This document shows, one piece after another, positions 26,640-35,406 of a DNA stretch of 64,000 nt (position 1 is the first letter of the stretch; each line of letters begins with the position of its first letter). The stretch is from Bin25 sp026709415 (GTDB taxonomy: Bacteria > Bacteroidota > Bacteroidia > Flavobacteriales > Flavobacteriaceae): NCBI GenBank assembly GCA_965200045.1, contig OZ241330.1, positions 1,612,001 through 1,676,000 on the forward strand, read 5' to 3'. The translations under genes and the position numbers were made by a program. Under the pieces are notes generated by a model that worked only from the letters and a program-made list of their open reading frames with translations, was not told the DNA's origin and did no database searches.

Positions 26640-27506
26640 TTATTTTGTTAGTCCAGCAATTCCAGTTTGGTCATCTGGTGAAAGTTCTTGATTGACTATT
26701 TTCATTTTTTGGTTTAGGTCTTCAATAAAAACACTTTCGGGGTAATAACTGACAATGGAATTGTATTGGGTCACCAAATTATTTAAACGTTCTTGTTTTT
26801 TACTTTCTACGCTGTTGATGGCTATTTCATAGGAAGATAAAAATTTGAAATAAAGAGATTCTTCGCGAAAATTATTTCCTGGAAAAGAAGCAATAAAGTT
26901 GTCAAGAGAAGTTATCGCTGCGTTATAATCTCTAATGGTATAGTAGTTTTTGGCGATTTCAAATTCTTTCTTTTCCAATTTAATTTGAAGCTCGACAATG
27001 GCATTATTGGTATCATCTGCAAATTCAGCAGATGGAAAGTTATTGATAAAGAGTTGTAGTTTTTCAACTGCTTTGTAGGTATCTTCTTGATCTAAACTGA
27101 ATTTGGGGGATAAATTATAATAGCACATGGCTTCTTTGAAATAGGCTTCAACCAGTTTTTGGCTCTGGGGGTATGATTGAATGAAATTTTCAAATTGATG
27201 TGCTGCTAAATAATAATCACCTGCATTATAATAAGAGTCAGCATACAAAAAAATGACTCTTTCTGCTTGGGGAGTTCCTCGGTATCGTGGGGCAACTTGT
27301 TCAAATAACTTTGTGGCCTTTTTAAATTCCGATTGGTTATATAAGATTTCAGCTTGTTTGTATTGTGCAGAACTGTCACCAGATGAGAGAAGTTTTTGAA
27401 AATCACTACATCCAAGGGTTAGAACCACACAAATCGAAAGGAATAAAGGCTTTGAAATTTCCGATAAATTCACGGAGTAAAAATAAAAAACTAATAGCTT
27501 ATTCAA
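26640..27506 (-). CDS. bamD: Outer membrane protein assembly factor BamD
   Basis: BamD is a lipoprotein of the BAM complex that inserts beta-barrel proteins in the outer membrane. The lipoprotein signal ends at VVLTLGC, and five tetratricopeptide-type helix pairs follow, with YNAGDYYLAAHQFENFIQSYP the clearest. The given start is TTG at 27506. A GTG at 27473 (NLSEISKPLFLSICVV) would give a more ordinary signal length and is equally likely. With the TTG start the gene overlaps lpdA by four bases. The protein is longer than E. coli BamD, as usual in Bacteroidota. Confidence 0.88.
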   Translation of the reverse strand: MNKLLVFYFYSVNLSEISKPLFLSICVVLTLGCSDFQKLLSSGDSSAQYKQAEILYNQSEFKKATKLFEQVAPRYRGTPQAERVIFLYADSYYNAGDYYLAAHQFENFIQSYPQSQKLVEAYFKEAMCYYNLSPKFSLDQEDTYKAVEKLQLFINNFPSAEFADDTNNAIVELQIKLEKKEFEIAKNYYTIRDYNAAITSLDNFIASFPGNNFREESLYFKFLSSYEIAINSVESKKQERLNNLVTQYNSIVSYYPESVFIEDLNQKMKIVNQELSPDDQTGIAGLTK

Positions 27507-28891
27507 AGGTGAATAACTTCACCGTATGCATCAGCAACGGCTTCCATGACGGCTTCACTTAAGGTTGGGTGTGGATGAATGGCTTTTAACATTTCATGAC
27601 CAGTGGTTTCTAGCTTTCTAGCTATCACAGCTTCAGCGATTAAATCAGTGACTCCTTCCCCAATCATATGACAGCCTAAAAACTCTCCATATTTAGCATC
27701 GAAGATAACTTTAACAAAACCTTCTGATTTTCCAGCCGACTGAGCTTTTCCAGAAGCAGAAAAAGGGAATTTTCCAATTTTTAAATCAAAACCTTTTTCC
27801 CTGGCTTGTTGTTCAGTTAATCCAACAGAAGCTACTTCTGGCAAACAGTACGTGCAACCTGGAACATTTCCGTAATCCAAGGGTTCTGGATGATGTCCAG
27901 CGATTTTTTCAACACAGAGTATCCCTTCTGCCGAAGCCACATGCGCTAGTGCTGGTCCTTTGGTAATATCACCAATGGCATAATAACCTGGAATATTAGT
28001 TTTATAAAAATCATCCACCAGAATTTTATCGTTATCCACCACAATTCCCACATCTTCTAGTCCAATATTTTCTATGTTTGATTTAATGCCAACCGCTGAT
28101 AATAAGACATCGGCTTTGATTTCTTTTTCTCCCTTAGGGGTTTTGACTTTAGCCGTTACTCCATGTGTAGTCGTTTTGACATCGAAAACTTCAGACTTTG
28201 TGAAAATTTCCATGCCTTTTTTGGAAAAACTCTTTGCTAATTGCTTTGATACATCGACATCTTCAACAGGAACAATACGATCTAAATATTCAATCAAAGA
28301 AACTTTGGTTCCTAGTGAACTATAGAAAAAAGCAAATTCCACACCGATAGCACCCGAACCAACCACGATCATGCTTTTAGGTTGTTGTTTTAATGACATA
28401 GCATGTCGGTATCCGATGATCTTCTCACCATCCTGCTTGAGTTGAGGAATTTCTCGAGAATGAGCTCCGGTTGCGATGATGATATTTGAAGCGGAAACTG
28501 TTTGAGATTTATTGTTTTGTATGATTTCTACTTTTTTATTGGGTAATATTTTTCCATAACCATTGATAACGGTAATCTTATTTTTTTTCATTAAAAAGTT
28601 CACGCCCTTACTCATGGTTCCAGCCACACGGCGACTTCGATGGATGATGGCATTGAAATCCGGATTGTATTCTTGGATCTGGAAGCCATAATCATCCGCC
28701 TGTTTCAAATACTCAAAGACTTGCGCTGACTTTAATAAAGCTTTCGTTGGGATACAGCCCCAATTGAGGCACACGCCTCCCAAATCTTCTTTTTCTACAA
28801 CGGCTGTTTTCAAGCCGAGCTGGGAGGCCCGAATAGCTGTGACATATCCACCTGGTCCACTTCCCAATACAATTAAATCATAATCGGTCAT
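27503..28891 (-). CDS. lpdA: Dihydrolipoyl dehydrogenase
   Basis: This FAD flavoprotein is the E3 component of pyruvate and 2-oxoglutarate dehydrogenase complexes and of the glycine cleavage system. It has the FAD-binding GSGPGGYVTA, the redox pair Cys41-Cys46 (GGVCLNWGCIPT), the NAD-binding GSGAIGVEFA, the second FAD motif YAIGDI and the catalytic HPHPTLSE near the C-terminus. The 462-residue length is normal. It begins an operon with bamD and rpoZ. It may serve the glycine cleavage system, whose gcvT gene is at 58 kb, as well as the 2-oxo acid complexes. Confidence 0.96.
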   Translation of the reverse strand: MTDYDLIVLGSGPGGYVTAIRASQLGLKTAVVEKEDLGGVCLNWGCIPTKALLKSAQVFEYLKQADDYGFQIQEYNPDFNAIIHRSRRVAGTMSKGVNFLMKKNKITVINGYGKILPNKKVEIIQNNKSQTVSASNIIIATGAHSREIPQLKQDGEKIIGYRHAMSLKQQPKSMIVVGSGAIGVEFAFFYSSLGTKVSLIEYLDRIVPVEDVDVSKQLAKSFSKKGMEIFTKSEVFDVKTTTHGVTAKVKTPKGEKEIKADVLLSAVGIKSNIENIGLEDVGIVVDNDKILVDDFYKTNIPGYYAIGDITKGPALAHVASAEGILCVEKIAGHHPEPLDYGNVPGCTYCLPEVASVGLTEQQAREKGFDLKIGKFPFSASGKAQSAGKSEGFVKVIFDAKYGEFLGCHMIGEGVTDLIAEAVIARKLETTGHEMLKAIHPHPTLSEAVMEAVADAYGEVIHL

Positions 28892-28911
28892 TATCTCTTA
28901 AAAATATTCGC

Positions 28912-28919
28912 AAAATTAA
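28912..28919 (-). promoter_or_regulatory. Predicted -7 promoter element of lpdA
   Basis: TAATTTTG matches TAnnTTTG. The predicted transcript starts near 28908, leaving a leader of about 17 bases before the ATG at 28891. Confidence 0.45.
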
Positions 28920-28942
28920 ATAATCACAAGGTGCTTAAACAA

Positions 28943-29335
28943 CTAGTTTTTATGTACCAATGAGGCGGAATTAACACAATACCTTTTTTTAGTTTGGGTT
29001 GGGCCATCATCAAACACATGACCTAAATGGACCCCACATTGACTGCAAATAATTTCAATTCTATGGATACCAAACGAAGTGTCTTTTTGATATACAACAG
29101 AATTTTTAATGGATTGATCAAAACTTGGCCATCCACATCCACTATCGAATTTATGAAGTGAATCAAAAAGATTTTGTCCACATCCTTTACAGGTATATTT
29201 GCCAGGGGATTTAAAATTGTTATACTTTCCAGAAAAGGGGGGTTCTGTCCCTTTTTCAATCAGAATCTGGTATTCCCATTTGGAGAGTATTTTTACCCAA
29301 TCTTTTTTAGATTTTGCTTTTGGAAAATCACTCAT
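28943..29335 (-). CDS. msrB: Peptide methionine-R-sulfoxide reductase MsrB, cytoplasmic
   Basis: MsrB reduces the R-form of methionine sulfoxide in proteins. The 130-residue product is a single MsrB domain without a signal peptide, so it probably acts in the cytoplasm. It has two zinc-binding CxxC pairs (CKGCG, CSQCG), GCGWPSFD, GHVFDDGP and the catalytic cysteine in RYCVNSASL. It starts inside the end of the upstream msrB gene (8-base overlap), so the two paralogues are made from one transcript. Confidence 0.94.
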   Translation of the reverse strand: MSDFPKAKSKKDWVKILSKWEYQILIEKGTEPPFSGKYNNFKSPGKYTCKGCGQNLFDSLHKFDSGCGWPSFDQSIKNSVVYQKDTSFGIHRIEIICSQCGVHLGHVFDDGPTQTKKRYCVNSASLVHKN

Positions 29336-29846
29336 CGGTAGGTTTTGGAATAAATTCTAAAGCAGCTGAATTAATACAGTGTCTCATTCCGGTAGTTTCT
29401 CTTGGTCCATCATTGAATAAATGACCCAAATGACCACCACATTGACTGCATTTGAGTTCGACTCTTCGATAGCCTAGCAAATAATCTTCTCCTAACTCTA
29501 AGTTTTCTTCGATGCCTCGATCAAAAGAAGGCCAACCAGTGCCAGAATCAAATTTGTGCTTTGAATGATACAAAGCAGCTTGACATCCTGCACAGTGATA
29601 GGTTCCCTCTCCTTTGTGATCATTATATTTTCCGGTAAATGGTCGCTCAGTGCCGGCTCTTCTAAGCACATCGTAAGCCTCTGGGGTTAATTGAGCTTTC
29701 CATTGAACTTCAGTTTTACTAATCGGGTAGAAGCTTTCTTTTTTATGGGATTTTTGTTTCTGGGCATTGATACATCCATGACACAAAAAAGAGGTTATTC
29801 CTACCAATAAAATGGCACGCCATATGGAATGGAAGTTGGTTTTCAA
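29328..29846 (-). CDS. msrB: Peptide methionine-R-sulfoxide reductase MsrB, exported
   Basis: This 172-residue MsrB carries an N-terminal hydrophobic signal (about residues 9-26) ending FLCHGCINAQ, so it is exported. The second cysteine could be a lipid anchor, though the box is not canonical. The domain has both zinc CxxC pairs (CAGCQ, CSQCG), GTGWPSFD, GHLFNDGP and the catalytic cysteine in RHCINSAAL. The start is TTG at 29846. It likely repairs oxidised methionines in the cell envelope while its partner serves the cytoplasm. The two share an operon. Confidence 0.92.
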   Translation of the reverse strand: MKTNFHSIWRAILLVGITSFLCHGCINAQKQKSHKKESFYPISKTEVQWKAQLTPEAYDVLRRAGTERPFTGKYNDHKGEGTYHCAGCQAALYHSKHKFDSGTGWPSFDRGIEENLELGEDYLLGYRRVELKCSQCGGHLGHLFNDGPRETTGMRHCINSAALEFIPKPTDE

Positions 29847-29863
29847 TTGAAATAATCTCCAAT

Positions 29864-29871
29864 CAAAATTA
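29864..29871 (-). promoter_or_regulatory. Predicted -7 promoter element of the msrB pair
   Basis: TAATTTTG matches TAnnTTTG. Transcription would begin near 29860, with a leader of about 14 bases. Confidence 0.4.
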
Positions 29872-30058
29872 AACTATTCCATAGAGGATGCTTTATGAAC
29901 ATATTTTTATAAAATAAATAAAAAAAAACTAAAATTTTGTTACGACAGATCGCAATGATTAGCTCCAAGTATTTATTACTTTAGCCATCAGCTATATCAA
30001 AAGTTAATAAAATCAAAGTCAATGGGCTTTGATTTGAAAAATATCTAAATAACCCACT

Positions 30059-31384
30059 TTGAAAAAATTTAAAAAAGGAGATAAAAAGCTCATTAGGGCG
30101 TGGGCTACTTATGATTGGGCAAATTCGGTTTATGCTCTAGTCATCTCCTCAGCCATTTTCCCAATTTATTACGGAACTCTTCTCGATGACAGTGATACCA
30201 TTCCAATTTTTGGAATGGAGATACGCTCGACGGCATTGATTAGTTTCGTTACGGGACTTTCAATTTTGATAGTCACCTTAATCACTCCCATACTCTCTGG
30301 GGTGGCTGACTACATAGGAAATAAACGGATATTCATGAAAATATTTGTTTATCTAGGTTCTATATCGTGTATTGGGTTGTATTGGTTTGATATTGAAAAT
30401 ATTGAACTGGGCATCACCTTTTATGGACTCGCATTGATGGGTTTCACGGGTAGTCTTGTTTTTTATAATTCCTATTTACCAGATATCACTTATCCGGATC
30501 AAATGGATAAAGCCAGTGCAAAGGGATTTACATACGGTTACGTTGGTAGTGTGATTTTGTTGGTTTTTAATTTAGTATTGGTCATGTATCCCCACTGGTT
30601 TGGTATTTCTGGTACAGAGAGGCAACAAGCATTAAAAGCAATGAAAATAGCTTTTGTATCTGTGGGTATTTGGTGGGTTTTATTCAGTCAGATTTCATTG
30701 TATGCGTTGCCTAAAGGAATTAAAAAAGTCAATAAAATTGAAAAGATTTTTGTTAATGGTTTTCGAGAGTTGTTTTCAGTATGGAAGCAATCCAAACAGC
30801 TTAAAGGGTTGAATAGATTTTTAAGCTCTTTTTTTATCTATAGTATGGCCTTACAAACGGTATTAATTATAGCGGCGTACTTTGGAGAGCAAGAAATCAA
30901 CTGGATCAGCGACTCTCAAAAAACGATGGGATTAATCATTAGTATTTTGTTAATTCAACTAGTGGCGATTATCGGAGCCGAATTAACGGCAAGGGCTTCT
31001 GGAAAATTTGGAAATATTCGAGTTTTGATCGCATTGAACATTTTTTGGGCCATCATTTGTATTGCTGCCTATCAAGTTTATGACCCCATACATTTTTATA
31101 TTATTGCGGGATGTGTGGGACTTGTAATGGGTGGATTACAAGCCCTATCGAGATCAACATATTCTAAATTGATCCCTAAAACAAAAGACACCACCTCTTT
31201 TTTCAGTTTTTATGAGGTCACTGAAAAAGTGGGGGTCATTATTGGATTAGTCAGCTTTGGATTTTTAGATCAAATTACGGGAAGTTTAAGAAGCTCGATA
31301 ACGTTTTTTTTAATTGTCTTTTTGATCGGTGCTATACTCTTATTACGCATTCCGAAAACCATAAGAGTTAGTCTACAAAGCTAA
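30059..31384 (+). CDS. MFS transporter, UMF1 (Atg22-like) family
   Basis: The 441-residue protein has about 12 membrane segments. It opens with the UMF1 signature AWATYDWANSVYALVI, and further marks are LTPILSGVADYIGNKR and GLVMGGLQALSRSTYSKLIP. Yeast Atg22 exports amino acids from the vacuole; bacterial members are uncharacterised, so the substrate is open. The start is a TTG at 30059, directly after an in-frame stop, and no ATG is available before the conserved region. Its 3' end overlaps the converging GIN-domain gene by 17 bases. Confidence 0.87.
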   Translation: MKKFKKGDKKLIRAWATYDWANSVYALVISSAIFPIYYGTLLDDSDTIPIFGMEIRSTALISFVTGLSILIVTLITPILSGVADYIGNKRIFMKIFVYLGSISCIGLYWFDIENIELGITFYGLALMGFTGSLVFYNSYLPDITYPDQMDKASAKGFTYGYVGSVILLVFNLVLVMYPHWFGISGTERQQALKAMKIAFVSVGIWWVLFSQISLYALPKGIKKVNKIEKIFVNGFRELFSVWKQSKQLKGLNRFLSSFFIYSMALQTVLIIAAYFGEQEINWISDSQKTMGLIISILLIQLVAIIGAELTARASGKFGNIRVLIALNIFWAIICIAAYQVYDPIHFYIIAGCVGLVMGGLQALSRSTYSKLIPKTKDTTSFFSFYEVTEKVGVIIGLVSFGFLDQITGSLRSSITFFLIVFLIGAILLLRIPKTIRVSLQS

Positions 31385-32066
31385 TTCGTCCAGATCCTGA
31401 AACTTTTTGATTCTGTTTATCAGGGGTTCCATGGCATTTGATGCTGCCTGATCCACTGACATTACCGTTAAATGAATCACTAGCATATAGGTTTACTGAA
31501 CCTGATCCACTGACATTAGCGATGGCTTTATCCGCTTTTAATTCTGATGCTTTTACAAAGCCCGAACCCGCCAAGGAAAAAGTCACACGGTCCGTATCTC
31601 CTGATAAAGTGATCCCACCAGAACCGGATACTGAGCCTTCAATTGAATCAGCATGGACCTTTAAATCGATTTTTCCTGATCCGGCAAGTGATAATTTCAA
31701 TTGATCACTGGATAGCGTATGATTGTTTGAAATCTTTCCTGAACCACTTAATGCCAAGGCGTTTAATTCATCGATAGGGACCGTTACTTCTATGGCCCCT
31801 CTCCATGAGTTAGATCCTAAGTTGGATTTTCTTTGAATGGTAAGAGTCCCATTTTTAACAGAAGCTCTAACTGCAGAGAGTTTTGATCCATCCAAAGTGA
31901 TAGATCCTGGTTGTCCTTTTACGAGGTTGACTTTATAAGAACCAGCCACTTTAATAGAGTGATAAAACCCGACCTCCCTGACTTCTTTTTCCTGTTGTGC
32001 TTGAGATAGAGTTAACGGTCCAACGATAAAGGCTAAAACCAATAGTTGACCAATGAATTTTTTCAT
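31368..32066 (-). CDS. Exported GIN-domain (DUF2807) protein
   Basis: The 232-residue protein has a signal peptide (KKFIGQLLVLAFIVGPLTLSQA) and a head GIN domain. From about residue 105 it contains at least five repeats of about 20 residues with a GSG core (LSGSGKIS, LAGSGKID, VSGSGGIT, LAGSGFVK, VSGSGSVN, VSGSGSIK). The repeats would stack as a right-handed beta-helix like an adhesin or pectin lyase. DUF2807 proteins are frequent in Bacteroidota and of unknown role; a surface or periplasmic location is likely. It converges on the UMF1 gene with a 17-base overlap. Confidence 0.85.
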   Translation of the reverse strand: MKKFIGQLLVLAFIVGPLTLSQAQQEKEVREVGFYHSIKVAGSYKVNLVKGQPGSITLDGSKLSAVRASVKNGTLTIQRKSNLGSNSWRGAIEVTVPIDELNALALSGSGKISNNHTLSSDQLKLSLAGSGKIDLKVHADSIEGSVSGSGGITLSGDTDRVTFSLAGSGFVKASELKADKAIANVSGSGSVNLYASDSFNGNVSGSGSIKCHGTPDKQNQKVSGSGRISFVD

Positions 32067-32469
32067 GTTTGATAATTTTTTAGTGAAATGAATGATAATT
32101 TGAGTTAATGATTAAAAAACCACTGAAATGCCATCAATTGGGGGCATATCATTTTTTGTACTTTATGATTGGACTTGAATAACAACTAAAATGTAACATC
32201 CGGATAAAATAATTCGACTAATCGTTTTGAAAAATGAATTTAGAATGGTTCCAAAATGATTCGTTTCAAATTTTTCAATGACAATAATCAAACCATCGTC
32301 ATGAAATGTCGATCAATTTCGTTGTATAAATGTCACCCACAATGACTGTAATTTGGAGTGGCACAACAATTGCATTTTTTTATAGTAGGCATAACAAACG
32401 AAGATTGGTTTGGCGATGCTAAAGATAAAAGTCAAATTTACTGACAATTTGACACACTAATAAAGTTCA
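32067..32469. other. Intergenic region between the GIN-domain gene and lon
   Basis: These 403 bases separate two divergent genes and should hold both promoters. I see no TAnnTTTG element near either start. The only clear structure is the inverted repeat at 32431-32453 just before lon. No gene or RNA is recognised. Confidence 0.5.
32431..32453. promoter_or_regulatory. Inverted repeat just upstream of lon, candidate operator
   Basis: GTCAAATT and AATTTGAC form a perfect 8-bp inverted repeat separated by seven bases and end 16 bases before the lon ATG. The symmetry and position fit a repressor site or a short 5' leader hairpin. It is not followed by a T-run, so it is not a terminator. Confidence 0.45.
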
Positions 32470-34920
32470 ATGAAAAAAACAAACAAGGAAAAAATAGAAA
32501 CATACGTTTTTGAAGATGGACAGGAATCGGGAATGGCTGTAACAAGAAAAAAAAATGAGCCAGAGGCGATTGTCAAAGAAGAACCAGGTTCTAAAACGCT
32601 CCCCATTTTACCTCTTAAAAACACCGTACTGTTTCCTGGAGTGGTTATCCCCATTGTTGCTGGAAGAAAAAAAGCGATTCAACTTTTAAAACATGTGGAT
32701 GAGGGAGATAAGCTATTGGGGGTTGTTGCTCAGAAAATCCCCGATATCAATGATCCAAAACCTGAGGATTTAAACATCATTGGTACCGTAGCCAAAATTT
32801 TGAGAATTATTGAGTTGCCAGATAATTCAACGACAGTGATATTAGAGGGTAGGAGCCGGTTTAAAATTTTAAAAATGAATCAATCCGAACCCTTTTTTGA
32901 AGCTGATGTTGAAAAAACCCCCTATGCGAAGATAAAACATAAAACAAAAGAATACAAGGCCATCATTGACACCATTAGAGATGTCGCTGAACGGATTATA
33001 AAAGAAAGTGATGGCATTCCCACGGAGGCTTCAATCGCGGTAAAAAACATAAAAAGTGATAGTTTTTTAATCAATTTTATTTCTGCGAATATGAATTTTC
33101 ATGTAAAACAAAAACAGGAAATTTTAGAAGAAAATGAATTTCGTCAAAGAGCTTTAAAATGTCTTCGTTTACTCAATGAAGAGCACGACAAAGTCATGCT
33201 TCGAAATGATATTCAATCACAAGTCAGAAAAGATATTGATGTCCAGCAGAGAGAATATTTTTTACAACAGCAAATGAAAACGATTCAAAAGGAACTGGGT
33301 AAAGAAAGTTTTGAAGATGAAGTCGAAGAATTAAAAACAAAAGCCAAATCTAAAAAGTGGGACAAAAAAGTAGGCGAAATGTTCCATAAAGAAGTCAGTA
33401 AACTGCAGAGAATGAATCCTCAGTTGGCCGAGTATTCAGTACAACGAAATTATTTGGATTTATTCTTAGAACTACCATGGGGGGATTATTCAGTCGATAA
33501 GTTAGACTTAAAAAGAGCCCAAAGAATTTTAGACCGCGATCATTTTGGGCTAGAAAAGGTTAAAAAACGTATGATTGAGTTTTTGGCCGTATTTAAACTA
33601 AAAAAAGATTTAAAGTCACCATTATTATGTTTAGTAGGTCCCCCTGGTGTAGGAAAGACATCATTGGGAAAATCTATTGCTGAGGCTTTGGGTCGATCGT
33701 ATGTTCGGATTTCACTTGGCGGGTTACACGATGAATCTGAAATTCGAGGTCACCGAAGAACGTATATTGGTTCAAGGCCGGGTCGTATTATTCAAAGCAT
33801 TAAAAAAGCTAAAACCAATAATCCGGTTTTCGTTTTGGATGAAATTGATAAAATTGGACGTGGAACACATGGGAATCCAGAAGCTGCTTTTTTAGAGGTT
33901 TTAGATCCAGAGCAGAATCATGCCTTTTATGATAATTATCTTGAAACTGGATACGATTTAACCAAAGTACTGTTCATAGCGACAGCCAATAATTTAAATG
34001 AGGTACACAATGCTTTAAAAGACAGAATGGAAATCATTGAAGTTTCGGGATACACCTTAGAAGAAAAAGTAATGATAGCCAAAAAGCATTTGATTCCCAA
34101 AATGATCAAGGAACATGGTCTTACTTCTAAACAAATTAAACTATCCAATTCGCTCTTAGAAAAGGTCATTGATCATTACACGTTTGAATCTGGTGTGAGG
34201 GGCCTAGAAAAGCAAGTCGCCAGCTTGGTGCGTCATGCAGCCAAATCGGTTGCTATGGAAGAAAAATACAACACCTCTCCTAGGATTTCAGAACTATCAG
34301 CCATTTTGGGCCCAGAGAAAAAGAGAAGGGATAAATATGAGAACAACTATGTTGCAGGGGTTGCTACTGGATTGGCTTGGACATGGGCTGGTGGAGCCAT
34401 TTTATTCATTGAGTCGGCGATTTCAAAAGGGAAAGGAAAATTGACCTTTACTGGCAATCTAGGAAAAATCATGTCTGAATCAGCGACAATTGCCATGGAG
34501 TATATCAAATCGAATGCAAGCCTTTTGGAGTTAGAAAAAATAGACTTTGAGAAATACAATGTCCATATTCATGTTCCAGAGGGGGCAACACCAAAAGATG
34601 GACCAAGTGCAGGTATAGCCATTTTAATCTCTTTAGTTTCTCTTTTTACCCAAAAGCGAATCAAAAGCAAAATAGCTTTGTCAGGTGAAATCACTATCCG
34701 TGGAAAAGTATTGCCGGTTGGTGGCCTAAAGGAAAAAATATTAGCCGCTAAAAGATCCAATATTAAAGAAATCATTTTGAGTCAAGCCAACAAAAGCGAT
34801 GTGGAACACATAGAACAGAAGTATTTGAAAGGGCTTAAATTTCATTATGTGGATGAAATGATGGAAGTCATCGATTTAGCTCTTACTAATCAATTAGCTA
34901 TCAATTCTAAAAAGTTGTAA
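32470..34920 (+). CDS. lon: ATP-dependent protease Lon
   Basis: Lon degrades misfolded and selected regulatory proteins in the cytoplasm. The 816-residue protein has an N-terminal substrate-binding LON domain (about 45-240, starting LPILPLKNTVLFPGVV), a coiled-coil middle, an AAA+ domain with Walker A GPPGVGKT (about 390-397) and Walker B VFVLDEIDKI, and a C-terminal serine protease with Ser713 in DGPSAG and a lysine near 755. About 40 extra lysine- and acid-rich residues precede the LON domain, as in other Bacteroidota. It stands alone on the plus strand behind a candidate operator. Confidence 0.97.
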   Translation: MKKTNKEKIETYVFEDGQESGMAVTRKKNEPEAIVKEEPGSKTLPILPLKNTVLFPGVVIPIVAGRKKAIQLLKHVDEGDKLLGVVAQKIPDINDPKPEDLNIIGTVAKILRIIELPDNSTTVILEGRSRFKILKMNQSEPFFEADVEKTPYAKIKHKTKEYKAIIDTIRDVAERIIKESDGIPTEASIAVKNIKSDSFLINFISANMNFHVKQKQEILEENEFRQRALKCLRLLNEEHDKVMLRNDIQSQVRKDIDVQQREYFLQQQMKTIQKELGKESFEDEVEELKTKAKSKKWDKKVGEMFHKEVSKLQRMNPQLAEYSVQRNYLDLFLELPWGDYSVDKLDLKRAQRILDRDHFGLEKVKKRMIEFLAVFKLKKDLKSPLLCLVGPPGVGKTSLGKSIAEALGRSYVRISLGGLHDESEIRGHRRTYIGSRPGRIIQSIKKAKTNNPVFVLDEIDKIGRGTHGNPEAAFLEVLDPEQNHAFYDNYLETGYDLTKVLFIATANNLNEVHNALKDRMEIIEVSGYTLEEKVMIAKKHLIPKMIKEHGLTSKQIKLSNSLLEKVIDHYTFESGVRGLEKQVASLVRHAAKSVAMEEKYNTSPRISELSAILGPEKKRRDKYENNYVAGVATGLAWTWAGGAILFIESAISKGKGKLTFTGNLGKIMSESATIAMEYIKSNASLLELEKIDFEKYNVHIHVPEGATPKDGPSAGIAILISLVSLFTQKRIKSKIALSGEITIRGKVLPVGGLKEKILAAKRSNIKEIILSQANKSDVEHIEQKYLKGLKFHYVDEMMEVIDLALTNQLAINSKKL

Positions 34921-35088
34921 TCTATCGATTTAAAGTGGATCGTTTCGCATATTTCTTGTTTGTAAAGCCAGTGACCTTTTGGTTCGATCAAAAATCACCA
35001 CTTTCCGCCAATGAATCAATTGAAGGACTCATACAACGGAATCTAATCCCATTGTAATAGAGAACTGGAAAAACTCAGATGGCATAAG
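34921..35088. other. Gap after lon
   Basis: No terminator with a T-run is visible after lon. The minus strand here may be the tail of the decayed frame described at 35089-35406, but stops occur in all frames. Confidence 0.3.
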
Positions 35089-35406
35089 TCATATAGAGTG
35101 GTAGTTAATTTTTTTATTAGCTAGATTCTCATGTCGAATCTCTCCTGTACCTATCAAGCCAAAGCATTCTAAAGAATCGTTTTTTCTTATATATCCAGCG
35201 TAGGAAATATAGATTTCTCGCACTGAATCAAAAACACAAGAGTTTTGATTGGTGTATAATAGTACCATCGATTGGTACTTTTGTTCTTCATAGACTTTTC
35301 AATAATGTTTCATATCATAGTTGTTTGTGAAATGACGAAGTTGAATCGTATGAACTCTCCAATCAATCAATTGACTGGGGTTATAAAGTTGCCATAGAGA
35401 CACCAT
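35089..35406 (-). pseudogene. Decayed protein-coding frame of unknown family
   Basis: On the minus strand an ATG at 35406-35404 opens a frame of 35 codons (MVSLWQLYNPSQLIDWRVH at its start), interrupted by TGA at 35301-35299, then open for 69 more codons to TGA at 35091-35089 (including VREIYISYAGYIRKNDSLEC and CFGLIGTGEIRHENLANKK). The amino-acid mix looks like real protein, so I read it as a pseudogene with at least one nonsense mutation. I recognise no family. Its start codon touches the TTG start of cmk on the other strand. Confidence 0.4.
35261..35290 (+). terminator. Possible hairpin terminator upstream of cmk
   Basis: AGTACCA and TGGTACT form a 7-bp stem with a 5-base loop, followed by TTTTG and TTCTT. 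It lies inside the decayed frame, about 115 bases before cmk, so it could instead be a chance hairpin. Confidence 0.3.
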
